Assembly (NCBI GenBank): GCA_016744925.1
Contig: JADGDJ010000016.1
Location: 1-38,120, forward strand
Origin: Spirochaetaceae bacterium
Lineage (GTDB): Bacteria; Spirochaetota; Spirochaetia; DSM-2461
Reading direction: 5' to 3'
DNA length: 38,120 nucleotides
Part shown: positions 1 through 7,792 of the stretch, one piece after another
How the letters are laid out: each line of letters opens with the position of its first letter
Position numbering within the stretch: the first letter of the stretch is position 1
Made by a program: the position numbers and the translations under genes
The notes under the pieces: model-generated
What the model was told of the DNA's origin: nothing
What the model saw: the letters and a program-made list of their open reading frames with translations, nothing else
Databases searched by the model: none

Positions 1-49
1 TTTTCCGGTGTATTGTTCGCAATATTGATTACTCGCCGGCTCGCAGTCT

Positions 50-162
50 TTGTTCGGTCCTGCAAGCTTCGCGAAAAAGACGGCTCTCAAAGGAAAATTG
101 AGCCTTGTTTTTTGAGGCGCGCTTCGCTTGCATGGTTTCATTGTTCGGTCCTGCAAGCTTCG
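50..162. repeat. Direct 22-nt repeat, two copies
   Basis: Two identical 22-nt copies lie at 50-71 and 141-162, 91 nt apart. Each begins TTGTTCGGTCC and ends GCAAGCTTCG. They flank the hairpin at 82-113. The second copy ends 5 nt before the rlmH stop codon. The sequence is richer in GC than its surroundings. It could be an interspersed intergenic repeat of this genome, but with only two copies in view this is a guess. Confidence 0.7.
82..113. terminator. Probable bidirectional terminator hairpin
   Basis: GGCT at 82-85 with CAA at 88-90 pairs with TTGAGCC at 98-104, giving a 7-bp stem with a 2-nt bulge. On the plus strand it is followed by TTGTTTTTT. On the minus strand the same hairpin is followed by GTCTTTTT. 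It could end both a gene lying left of the window and rlmH. The bulged stem lowers certainty. Confidence 0.5.
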
Positions 163-166
163 GACC

Positions 167-646
167 TCATTTATGATAGGGTTCGTTTTTGATGATTCTA
201 AAGGACCTGTAAATCTGTTCAACGAGTATTAATTTCATTAGCTGATGGGGAAACGTCATCTTTGAAAAAGAAAGACTGAGTTTTGATATATTCTTCAATT
301 TATCGCTTAGGCCTAGAGAACCTCCAATGAGAAAGGTTATATGGCTGAATCCCGATGTGGTGATTTTTTCAATCTTTTCTGCCATTTCTTCGGACGTGAA
401 TTGTTTTCCCTCAATTTCAAGGCTGATGATATAGGAACCCTCTTTTAATTTCGCGAGGATTTTTTCGCCTTCTTTGTTCTTTATGATTTCCCTATCGGCA
501 GCACTGAGTGTTTCAGGGCATTTTTCATCGGCGACTTCAATTAAGGAGAGTTGGCAATATCTCGATAGTCGTTTGCTGTATTCTTCAATACCCGATTTAA
601 GATATTTTTCTTTTAATTTTCCTACAGATATGACAGTTATTTTCAT
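167..646 (-). CDS. rlmH: 23S rRNA (pseudouridine1915-N3)-methyltransferase RlmH
   Basis: The 159-residue protein is the usual length for RlmH, a SPOUT-family enzyme that methylates pseudouridine 1915 in helix 69 of 23S rRNA using S-adenosylmethionine. The N-terminus MKITVISVGKLKEKY, the glycine-rich knot segment FLIGGSLGLS near residue 105, the SKMTFPHQ segment and the C-terminal EPYHK are all family hallmarks. It is transcribed away from the hexokinase gene and probably ends at the hairpin at 82-113. The start has no good Shine-Dalgarno sequence; the nearest AAGG is about 15 nt upstream. No other start fits the family N-terminus better. Confidence 0.95.
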   Translation of the reverse strand: MKITVISVGKLKEKYLKSGIEEYSKRLSRYCQLSLIEVADEKCPETLSAADREIIKNKEGEKILAKLKEGSYIISLEIEGKQFTSEEMAEKIEKITTSGFSHITFLIGGSLGLSDKLKNISKLSLSFSKMTFPHQLMKLILVEQIYRSFRIIKNEPYHK

Positions 647-686
647 ATTTTATATTGTTTACCTTTTTCCTGATTACTTCAATCCA

Positions 687-715
687 TTGAAATATTTATA
701 GAAAAATTGTATTTA
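687..715 (+). promoter_or_regulatory. Possible promoter of the hexokinase gene
   Basis: TTGAAA (687-692) is one mismatch from the -35 consensus. After a 17-nt spacer comes TATTTA (710-715), a weak -10. The stretch is very AT-rich, so chance matches are likely. It lies in the divergent gap between rlmH and the hexokinase gene. Confidence 0.3.
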
Positions 716-750
716 TATGTTGAATCAATAAAACAGTAAACGAGGTGCAG

Positions 751-2070
751 ATGAGTACAGAATTTACTAAGGTTAAAAAGTTCCTTAGAAAAATGAATAT
801 GTTCCACGAACAGGTCGATATGGAAGAAGCTTATCAACATTTTATAGAAGAGATGGATAAAGGCTTGAGGGGTGAGCCAAGTTCACTGGAAATGATTCCT
901 ACATTTATCGAGAGCAGCAATGACATCCCTATAAATGAGAAAGTTATCGTACTTGATGCGGGAGGGACAAATTTTCGTGTGGCTCTCCTTTCATTTGATG
1001 ATGATCGAAAAGTTGTAATTGATGAATTTAAAAAATATCCCATGCCCGGAACGAAAGGCATTCTCACAGCAGATGAATTTTTTGAAACTATTGCCGAAGC
1101 GATCGGTTCTCTCGCAGACAAGAGTGAGAAGATCGGTTTTTGTTTTTCCTATCCAACAGAGATTCTTCCCAATAAAGATGGAAAACTGATCCGTTTTTCC
1201 AAAGAAGTTCAGGCACCTGAAGTAGAAGGAAAGATCATCGGCGAATGTCTCCGTGCAAAATTAAAAAGCCGGGGCTGTACTGTTGATCACAAAATTGTCA
1301 TTCTCAATGATACGGTTGCAACCCTTTTGACTGGAAAAGCCGCATCCCCTGATAGAAATTATGACGATTACCTGGGGTACATTCTTGGTACGGGACTTAA
1401 CAGCTGTTATTCCGAATCTAATGAATTGATTACAAAATTGGGAACTATGTCTCTCGACAATTCCCAAAGTCAGATTATCAATGTTGAATCTGGAACTTTT
1501 TCCGTCGCAGACAGAGGAGATATGGATAAGGTTCTCGATAAGAAAACATCTATACCAGGTACTTATTTTCTTGAAAAAATGACATCGGGGGCTTATTTCG
1601 GCTCTCTAGTATCAGAAGTGCTCTTTGAAGCGGAAAAGACTGATCTTTTTAATAAAGCTTTCAATGAAGAGCTTATAGAGGCGGGATCCTTGAATACCAG
1701 ACAGGTGAATGAGTTTATTCAGAATCCTTTCCGCAAAGACAATATCCTCAGTAAAATCTGCTTTAAACACGATGAAAAAAACCGGGAACTTCTCTATTTT
1801 CTTATAGACTCGCTTCTCGAAAGAGCTGCCAAATTGATTGCCGTTAATATGGCGGCGATTATTCTCAAGTCAGGGAAAGGAAAAAGTCCCGTAAGACCTA
1901 CATGTCTCACAGTCGACGGTACGACGTTTTATGCCTATCACAAATTTCAGTACAGAGTAGAAACGTACTTGAACGGTTTTCTCTCGGGACACCATAAACG
2001 ATATTTTGATATTGTTCAGGTTGAAGATGCCCCTCTCATAGGTGCTGCCATTGCGGCTTTGACAAATTAA
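751..2070 (+). CDS. Hexokinase (eukaryote-type)
   Basis: The 439-residue cytoplasmic enzyme should phosphorylate glucose or other hexoses with ATP, feeding glycolysis. The phosphate-binding motif LDAGGTNFRVALLSF is near residue 70. The sugar-binding region FCFSYPTE is near 130, the second motif LGYILGTGLNSCY near 210, and the C-terminal adenosine-side segment CLTVDGTTFYAYHKF near 385. This is the hexokinase type of eukaryotes and spirochaetes, about 440 residues long, rather than the short bacterial glucokinase or ROK type. I chose ATG 751 over the in-frame GTG 745 because GAGG at 742-745 lies 5 nt before ATG 751 and overlaps the GTG. The gene stands alone and is followed by a strong hairpin. 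Confidence 0.93.
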   Translation: MSTEFTKVKKFLRKMNMFHEQVDMEEAYQHFIEEMDKGLRGEPSSLEMIPTFIESSNDIPINEKVIVLDAGGTNFRVALLSFDDDRKVVIDEFKKYPMPGTKGILTADEFFETIAEAIGSLADKSEKIGFCFSYPTEILPNKDGKLIRFSKEVQAPEVEGKIIGECLRAKLKSRGCTVDHKIVILNDTVATLLTGKAASPDRNYDDYLGYILGTGLNSCYSESNELITKLGTMSLDNSQSQIINVESGTFSVADRGDMDKVLDKKTSIPGTYFLEKMTSGAYFGSLVSEVLFEAEKTDLFNKAFNEELIEAGSLNTRQVNEFIQNPFRKDNILSKICFKHDEKNRELLYFLIDSLLERAAKLIAVNMAAIILKSGKGKSPVRPTCLTVDGTTFYAYHKFQYRVETYLNGFLSGHHKRYFDIVQVEDAPLIGAAIAALTN

Positions 2071-2071
2071 T

Positions 2072-2104
2072 AAAAAAGAGCCGGGGAAGGACACCCCGGC
2101 TCTT
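2072..2104. terminator. Strong terminator between convergent genes
   Basis: An 11-bp perfect stem (2076-2086 with 2094-2104) has a 7-nt loop. The poly-A run at 2072-2077 becomes a U-tract on the minus strand, so the site is a textbook terminator for the minus-strand gene at 2136-2825. On the plus strand the stem begins right after the hexokinase stop but has only a weak U-run, so termination there is probably less efficient. Confidence 0.85.
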
Positions 2105-2135
2105 AGTTCTCAATTAAAGTGTATATATAAAAAAT

Positions 2136-2825
2136 TTAAAAAGAGACATTTAATAGATCATCGACTTTACTCTGATATGAAACTGATTTTTCAATTGCAG
2201 AATCCAGAGATGATGAATCCTGACTGGAATAGACAATGCACTCCTGAAGGTAGTTGATTTCCTTGATATTTCTTCGAATAAAGAGATTGCTCACAGTTAC
2301 ATAACGCTTTGAGGTTTCAATTTTATTCTTTAATACTTCCAGTGAAGCATACATAGAATATTTTCTATTGTTCAGGTCATATATTTGCTGTCTGTTTTGT
2401 TCGATTCCGTTCTGAAGTGTCTGACGCATCTCTTTATCCGTAAGAGTTGATTTTAAAGTATATAATTCTGCCGATGTTGATTTGAGATCAATAAGGAGAA
2501 GATCCATTTTGTTTAAAAGTTGATAAATTTCTGATTCTTTGGCTAAATCACTATCAATTTCTGAACTGAGATTCTTAATCTCACCTGAAAAAGAATCATT
2601 TTCACTGTTAATCGAAGCAATTTTCCTATTGGCATAATCGATATCCATATAACCAGGTTGTCGTTGGTTAAATTCCAGCATGCTTCCAAAATTATTGCCA
2701 TAGAGATTCGAATAATTATTATTGAGGTTTATATCATTTTTGCCGTAGAGGGCTTCTATATTATTAGCACTTATTATAAATCCCGTTGTTAATATCAATA
2801 AAGTGAAAAGTGTTAATTTTTTCAT
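2136..2825 (-). CDS. Exported coiled-coil protein, unknown function
   Basis: I do not recognise the family. The 229-residue product starts MKKLTLFTLLILTTGFIISA, a signal peptide with a likely cleavage site near residue 20. The mature part is rich in Ser, Asn, Glu, Leu and Lys and reads as long heptad-like helices from about residue 55 to 210, with no cysteine in the signal that would make it a lipoprotein. It is probably periplasmic or surface-associated. The start is ATG 2825, preceded by AAGGAAT; an upstream in-frame extension of 13 codons adds charged residues ahead of the signal and was rejected. The gene diverges from the nucleoside operon and ends at the terminator at 2072-2104. Confidence 0.7.
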   Translation of the reverse strand: MKKLTLFTLLILTTGFIISANNIEALYGKNDINLNNNYSNLYGNNFGSMLEFNQRQPGYMDIDYANRKIASINSENDSFSGEIKNLSSEIDSDLAKESEIYQLLNKMDLLLIDLKSTSAELYTLKSTLTDKEMRQTLQNGIEQNRQQIYDLNNRKYSMYASLEVLKNKIETSKRYVTVSNLFIRRNIKEINYLQECIVYSSQDSSSLDSAIEKSVSYQSKVDDLLNVSF

Positions 2826-2902
2826 GAGTAATTCCTTAGACCTTTTATTTCTGGATATCAACATGCAAAAAGTATGCCATTTTTCTTGTTGCCGTTTTAA
2901 GG

Positions 2903-2924
2903 TGTGAAATTTAAAAATATCACA
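2903..2924. promoter_or_regulatory. Imperfect palindrome in divergent gap
   Basis: TGTGAAATTT at 2903-2912 and AAATATCACA at 2915-2924 form two 10-nt arms with one mismatch around a 2-nt centre. The outer TGTGA...TCACA resembles the half-sites of CRP/FNR-family regulators, but the spacing (12 nt rather than 6) does not match CRP. It lies between the gene at 2825 and the lipoprotein promoter at 2984, so an operator role is possible. Confidence 0.3.
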
Positions 2925-2983
2925 TATATTCGACCTGATAGTCGTTGTAATCGCCTATTTTGTCGATCAATTTTAAAAATGAA

Positions 2984-3012
2984 TTGACTCTACACAATCA
3001 TAGCAATATTCT
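2984..3012 (+). promoter_or_regulatory. Probable sigma70-type promoter of the nucleoside operon
   Basis: TTGACT (2984-2989, 5 of 6 consensus) is separated by 17 nt from TATTCT (3007-3012, 4 of 6). Transcription would begin near 3019 and leave a leader of about 34 nt containing the ribosome site AAGGAG at 3041-3046. Confidence 0.6.
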
Positions 3013-3052
3013 TTAAAATTATTACAAATATTGAATTCAAAAGGAGTTTTTC

Positions 3053-4159
3053 ATGAAAAAAGTAATATTAGGAATGATGGTCCTGGTTTTGTTTCTCGGT
3101 TCTTGCTCAAAGAAAGTTGAAGAAACAATGAAACCAGAGGAAGAAGTTCTCAAAGTGGTTCTCATTTTAAACGGAACATTAGGGGATAAATCATTTTTTG
3201 ATTCTGCAGACAATGGTCTGAATCTTATAGAGCAGAAATATGGTGATAAAGTAGAAGTTAAAACCATTGAAATGAGCTATGACGAAACTAAGTGGGAGCC
3301 AACACTTCTCGATGTGTCAGAAGAGGATTGGGATATCGTTGTTATGGGAACATGGCAGATGACAGAAATGCTCCAGGAATACGCTCCTGAATATCCCAAT
3401 AAAAAATATATAATATTTGATACATCAGTTGATTATTCACTTCCCGATATGGGCAATGTTTACTCTATTGTCTACAAGCAGAATGACGCTTCCTTCGTTG
3501 CAGGGGCCCTTGCTGCCAGCGTTACTTCTTCAGATATGCCATTATCTAATGATGAAAACATAATCGGTTTTCTCGGAGGAATGGATATTCCTGTCATCAA
3601 TGACTTCCTAATCGGATACATTGAAGGTGCACAATATGTTGAACCGGATACTAAGGTAGCTGTTTCCTATATCGGATCTTTTGATGATTCGGCAAAAGGG
3701 AAAGAGATGTCTCTTGCCCAGTATAGCTTAGGCGCAGACATTGGATACAATGTCGCCGGACAGGCAGGATTGGGACAGCTCGATGCTGCTAAAGATGTTA
3801 GTCGATATGCCATCGGTGTTGATTCTGACCAGGCGGCAATTTTTACAACATCTGATCCGGAAAAGGCTAAGTTGATTACAACTTCCGTACTCAAAAGAGT
3901 TGATAATTCTATCTTGAGAGCTATTGATCTTCATATTGCCGGTAAGGCACCCTGGGGAGAAGTTGAAGTTCTCGGATTTCAGGAAGAAGCTGTAGGTTTT
4001 GCTGAGAATGATATCTATATGGAAATCGTTCCCGAAGAGATTAGAAATGAAATGAAGAAGATTGAAAGTATGATCATCAATGGAGAAATTGTCGTAAGCA
4101 GTGCTTTCGGTATGAGTTCTGAAGATCTAAACTCTGTGAGAAACAGTGTAAAACCATAA
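3053..4159 (+). CDS. PnrA/BMP-family nucleoside-binding lipoprotein
   Basis: This 368-residue lipoprotein is the likely substrate-binding component of a nucleoside ABC importer. The lipobox LGSC places the lipidated cysteine at residue 18. The BMP/Med fold shows in LNGTLGDKSFFDSADNGL near residue 45, the hinge segment with YKQNDASFVAGALAA near 140, GFLGGMDIPVINDF near 180, and IGVDSDQAA near 265. The family includes the Treponema purine nucleoside receptor PnrA (TmpC) and Borrelia BmpA. AAGGAG lies 6 nt before the ATG. It is the first gene of the operon and is followed by an attenuator-like hairpin, as expected for a binding protein needed in excess over its transporter. A purine preference is inferred from family and operon partners. 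Confidence 0.92.
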   Translation: MKKVILGMMVLVLFLGSCSKKVEETMKPEEEVLKVVLILNGTLGDKSFFDSADNGLNLIEQKYGDKVEVKTIEMSYDETKWEPTLLDVSEEDWDIVVMGTWQMTEMLQEYAPEYPNKKYIIFDTSVDYSLPDMGNVYSIVYKQNDASFVAGALAASVTSSDMPLSNDENIIGFLGGMDIPVINDFLIGYIEGAQYVEPDTKVAVSYIGSFDDSAKGKEMSLAQYSLGADIGYNVAGQAGLGQLDAAKDVSRYAIGVDSDQAAIFTTSDPEKAKLITTSVLKRVDNSILRAIDLHIAGKAPWGEVEVLGFQEEAVGFAENDIYMEIVPEEIRNEMKKIESMIINGEIVVSSAFGMSSEDLNSVRNSVKP

Positions 4160-4171
4160 ATTAAAATACAG

Positions 4172-4225
4172 AAAACAGCTGTCACCTCATCTTGGAAATT
4201 TGATTTGGAGACAGCTGTTTTTATT
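4172..4225 (+). terminator. Attenuator-like hairpin between binding protein and ABC ATPase
   Basis: A perfect 12-bp inverted repeat (4172-4183 with 4210-4221, core ACAGCTGT) encloses a 26-nt loop and runs into TTTTTATTA. It starts just 12 nt after the lipoprotein stop. The downstream operon has no clear promoter of its own, so this is best read as a partial terminator that lets some transcription through. Confidence 0.65.
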
Positions 4226-4243
4226 ATAAAAGGGGAACTATTG

Positions 4244-5797
4244 ATGCAGAGCGAATTACTCAGTATGAATGGAATCACTAAAGTATACCCCAATGGGATC
4301 GTCGCCAATGAGAGCGTCGATTTTTCCATTAGAAAAGGGGAAATCCATGCTCTAGTCGGTGAAAACGGGGCGGGAAAATCGACATTGATGAAAATTCTCT
4401 TCGGGTTGGAACATCCCGAAGAGGGTGAGATTATTCTCAATGGTGAACAAATCCAAATATCTTCACCCAATGCCGCAATTGATCACGGTATCGGAATGGT
4501 GCATCAGCATTTTATGCTCGTTCCATCATTGACCGTTGCAGAAAATATGGTTCTCGGTTCTGAACCTAAAAAAGGTCTCTATGTCAATTTGAAAAAAGCT
4601 GTGGCAGAGACAAAAGAATTAGCTGAAAAATACAATCTTATCGTGGATCCCACTGCGAAAATACGCGATCTACCCGTCGGTATTAAGCAAAAAGTGGAAA
4701 TCCTTAAAGCTCTATACCGTGGAGCTGAAGTTCTCATTCTCGATGAACCAACAGCCGTGCTGACTCCACAGGAGACCAAAGAGTTGTTCGAAGAGCTTCA
4801 TCTGCTTAAAGATCAGGGAAATACAATCATTTTTATTTCCCATAAACTTCATGAAATCAAAGAACTGTGCGACCGGCTCACTATTATGAGAAACGGTAAA
4901 AGCCAGGGCGTTTTTAATGTCTCCGATGTTTCGGAGGCAGATATTTCCCGTCTGATGGTCGGGCGGGATGTTATTCTCAAGGTCGAAAAAGAAGATGCCG
5001 ATCCGGGAGATGTCATTCTTGATGTGGATAAACTCACTGTGATAAATGATTTTGGAAAACAAGCGGTCAATGATATCTCTTTTTCTGTTCGAAAAGGAGA
5101 GATACTCGGTGTTGCCGGAGTAGAGGGTAATGGACAGGGTGAACTTGTTGAGATTATCACAGGTCTGAAACAAATCCATTTTGGAGACGTTAGAATCTGC
5201 GGAAACAACATCAAACCTCTATCAATTAAAGAAATACGCAATCTCGGAACTTGTCATATTCCTGAAGATCGTATGACATACGGTGTAGCGGAATCCCTCG
5301 ATATTGAACAAAATCTTCTAGCAGATAAACACGATTCACCTGAGTACACGGGTAAATTTTTGACAAAACCGAAAGTAATCAGGGAGAACTCCCTTAAACT
5401 GATAGAAGAGTATAAGATTAAATGCGGTTCTCCACTGCAAGAGGTCAAAATGCTCTCTGGAGGGAACATTCAAAAAGTTGTTGTCGCAAGAGAATTTTCT
5501 TCCAGTCCACAGTTGATCATCGCCGATCAGCCGACAAGGGGTATCGATGTGGGTGCCACGGAGTTTATCAGGAAGAGGCTTGTCGAACTGCGTGATCAGG
5601 GGAGTGCCGTGTTGCTTGTTTCAGCCGATTTGAATGAAGTTATGGAACTTTCAGACAGCCTGATCGTTATGTATGGCGGGGAAATTACCGCCTATATAAA
5701 AGATACAAAATCATTGAACGAAGAGGAGCTTGGATTGTACATGCTCGGAATTAATAGACAAAGTCCGGAAGAAATCGGGAGGGCTATTCATGTTTAA
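4244..5797 (+). CDS. Nucleoside ABC importer ATPase (tandem domains)
   Basis: The 517-residue cytoplasmic protein has two fused ATP-binding domains and should power nucleoside uptake. Domain one has Walker A GENGAGKST (residues 39-47), the Q-loop segment VHQHFM, an unusual signature LPVGIKQK and Walker B ILDEPTAVL. Domain two has a degenerate Walker A, GVEGNGQGE, with no lysine, but a full signature LSGGNIQK and IADQPTRG. One degenerate site is normal for this sugar/nucleoside family (YufO, RbsA). The start is ATG 4244 with AAAGGGG 9 nt upstream. An upstream TTG at 4205 would translate through the hairpin and was rejected. The 3' end overlaps the next gene by 8 nt. Confidence 0.95.
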   Translation: MQSELLSMNGITKVYPNGIVANESVDFSIRKGEIHALVGENGAGKSTLMKILFGLEHPEEGEIILNGEQIQISSPNAAIDHGIGMVHQHFMLVPSLTVAENMVLGSEPKKGLYVNLKKAVAETKELAEKYNLIVDPTAKIRDLPVGIKQKVEILKALYRGAEVLILDEPTAVLTPQETKELFEELHLLKDQGNTIIFISHKLHEIKELCDRLTIMRNGKSQGVFNVSDVSEADISRLMVGRDVILKVEKEDADPGDVILDVDKLTVINDFGKQAVNDISFSVRKGEILGVAGVEGNGQGELVEIITGLKQIHFGDVRICGNNIKPLSIKEIRNLGTCHIPEDRMTYGVAESLDIEQNLLADKHDSPEYTGKFLTKPKVIRENSLKLIEEYKIKCGSPLQEVKMLSGGNIQKVVVAREFSSSPQLIIADQPTRGIDVGATEFIRKRLVELRDQGSAVLLVSADLNEVMELSDSLIVMYGGEITAYIKDTKSLNEEELGLYMLGINRQSPEEIGRAIHV

Positions 5798-6845
5798 GCA
5801 GAAACGTTTATTCGAGTTGAGTCGAACCATACTGGCAATTGCCATAGCTCTGCTCATTGCCCTTGTTACCATATTGTTTGTGAGCGAAGAACCGGCAAAA
5901 GCATTGAGTACATTTCTTCTGGGACCTCTGAAAAGTGTTCGTCATTTCGGTAATGTCCTTGAGATGATGATACCTCTTCTTTTTACGGGGCTTGCCGTGA
6001 GTATCATGTTTTCAGCAGCTCAGTTCAATCTGGGAGCTGAAGGAGCATTTTTTCTCGGCGGGATAGCATCTACTTATATCGCAGTGCGATGGGCACTTCC
6101 CAATGTTATACATCCTGCCTTTGCTATTTTATTGGGTGGGGTTGTCGGTGCTGTTTTTTGCGGGATCCCTGCAATTTTAAAAGTAAAATGGAATGCCTCT
6201 GAGCTGGTTTCTTCACTTATGCTCAACTATGTTGCCCTTTTTCTGGGTCTCTATATCATTAATTATTTTCTCAGAGATGTGAATGCCGGTGCTATGGTTT
6301 CCTATAAATTGGCAGAGTCTTCAAAACTGATAAAAATGATTCCCGGTACGAGAGTACATTTCGGGATACTCATTGCGGTTCTTATGGTTGTTCTCGTATA
6401 TTATTTGATGTATCGAACCCGCTGGGGATATCGAATCCGTTTGACCGGTCTCAATAGCAGTTTTGCCCGCTATTCGGGGATTAAAACGGCATCGGTCATT
6501 GTTCTGGCTCAATTACTCGGTGGATTTATCGCCGGTGTCGGTGGTTCTATCGAAGTTCTCGGTATGTACAGACGTTTCTCATGGCAGACTCTACCGGGAT
6601 ACGGGTGGGATGGAATCATTGTTGCCATACTTGCCAGAAATAATCCGGCACTTATACCTGTGGGAGCTTTTTTTCTTGCCTATTTGAGAATTGGTGCGGA
6701 TCTCATGTCCAGAACTTCCGATGTGCAGAGCGAAGTGGTCTACATTATTCAGGGAGTCATGATTGTGCTTATAGCCGCCGAGAGTTTTCTGGCTCATTAC
6801 AGGCATAAACTCGTCTTCAAAGAAGCACGGAACAGGAGTACCTGA
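5790..6845 (+). CDS. Nucleoside ABC importer permease 1
   Basis: The 351-residue inner-membrane protein belongs to the BPD_transp_2 (YufP/LivH-like) permease family. It has about eight or nine hydrophobic segments, beginning TILAIAIALLIALVTILF, and the conserved LVSSLMLNYVA and GVGGSIEVLGMYRRF stretches near residues 150 and 255. It would form the channel together with the next gene product. The start is ATG 5790, preceded by GGGAGG at 5778-5783; it overlaps the ATPase stop by 8 nt, implying coupled translation. A longer reading from 5730 lacks a ribosome site and lies wholly inside the ATPase gene. Confidence 0.93.
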   Translation: MFKQKRLFELSRTILAIAIALLIALVTILFVSEEPAKALSTFLLGPLKSVRHFGNVLEMMIPLLFTGLAVSIMFSAAQFNLGAEGAFFLGGIASTYIAVRWALPNVIHPAFAILLGGVVGAVFCGIPAILKVKWNASELVSSLMLNYVALFLGLYIINYFLRDVNAGAMVSYKLAESSKLIKMIPGTRVHFGILIAVLMVVLVYYLMYRTRWGYRIRLTGLNSSFARYSGIKTASVIVLAQLLGGFIAGVGGSIEVLGMYRRFSWQTLPGYGWDGIIVAILARNNPALIPVGAFFLAYLRIGADLMSRTSDVQSEVVYIIQGVMIVLIAAESFLAHYRHKLVFKEARNRST

Positions 6846-7792
6846 TGTCAAACTTTTTTAATATAATTTTTTCAGTCGATTTCGGTTACGCGGTCTTACG
6901 GGTGACAACACCTATTTTGTTTGCTGCCATGGGAGCCTTGATTTCCGACAAAGCCGGGGTGATCAATATCGCTCTAGAGGGAATGATGCTCATCGCCGCA
7001 TTGACCGGTGTCATTGTCAGTGCTTTAGCTCAGAGTGCAGGATTGGGGCTTCTCGCCGCAGTTATTATGGGTGCACTTGTCGGTATGCTTCTGGCTTATT
7101 TTGCTCTGAATCTGAAAACCGATGTAATTCTTGCGGCAATTGCCATCAACCTCATAGCCATGGGCGGAACTGTTTTTGTTCTCTTTGTGGTCGGAGGAGA
7201 CAAGGGGATTTCCTCATCTCTTCCCAGTCTGGTTCTCCCTAAGGTAACCATTCCTCTGATTAATAAAATCCCCGTTTTGGGATCCATTTTATCGGGACAT
7301 AATATTCTCACTTACGGTGCTTTTCTTTCCGTATATCTTATGTACATATTTATCTACAAGACTCCTTTGGGGCTGCGTATCAGAGCCGTGGGAGAGAATC
7401 CCCATGCGGCTGATTCTGTAGGGATCAGTGTGAAGAAGGTTCAGTATATAGCACTCACTCTCAGCGGTGCATTGGCCGGTTTCGGCGGTGCTTATATGTC
7501 CATGGGTTATGTCTCGTGGTTCAGTAAAAATATGACCGCCGGTAGAGGGTTTATCGCACTAGCCGCAGAAGCTATGGGGGGAGCCACTCCTCAGGGAGCC
7601 ATGGCCACTTCACTTCTCTTTGGTTTTTTCGATGCTCTATCCAATTCCCTGCAGTCTTTGAGGATTCCCGCGGAATTTGTCCAGATGATTCCCTATTTGG
7701 CAACTGTTATAGGTCTTGTTATCTATGCTGCCAGTAAAACTAGACAGATTAAAAGAATTCAGGCACAGAAAGAGAGAGATGCACAATTATGA
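6845..7792 (+). CDS. Nucleoside ABC importer permease 2
   Basis: This 315-residue membrane protein is the second BPD_transp_2 permease (YufQ-like). The family motif INIALEGMMLIAAL sits near residue 40. GLRIRAVGENPHAADSVGI is near 180, followed by LSGALAGFGGAYMSMG near 205. TGATG joins the two permease genes: the stop of one and the start of the next share a base, and AGGAG lies upstream. With the ATPase, the other permease and the lipoprotein, the importer is complete. Confidence 0.93.
   Translation: MSNFFNIIFSVDFGYAVLRVTTPILFAAMGALISDKAGVINIALEGMMLIAALTGVIVSALAQSAGLGLLAAVIMGALVGMLLAYFALNLKTDVILAAIAINLIAMGGTVFVLFVVGGDKGISSSLPSLVLPKVTIPLINKIPVLGSILSGHNILTYGAFLSVYLMYIFIYKTPLGLRIRAVGENPHAADSVGISVKKVQYIALTLSGALAGFGGAYMSMGYVSWFSKNMTAGRGFIALAAEAMGGATPQGAMATSLLFGFFDALSNSLQSLRIPAEFVQMIPYLATVIGLVIYAASKTRQIKRIQAQKERDAQL

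Noticed and set aside
2903-2924. CRP site reading of TGTGA...TCACA.
   Set aside because: The gap between half-sites is 12 nt, whereas CRP sites have 6; kept only as an unassigned palindrome.
3667-3934. Antisense open frames inside the lipoprotein gene, and similar ones inside many other genes.
   Set aside because: They lie wholly within well-supported genes on the other strand, match no family and have no ribosome sites.
4205-4243. Upstream in-frame TTG start for the ABC ATPase.
   Set aside because: It would translate through the right arm of the hairpin and has no ribosome site; ATG 4244 has AAAGGGG and the family N-terminus.
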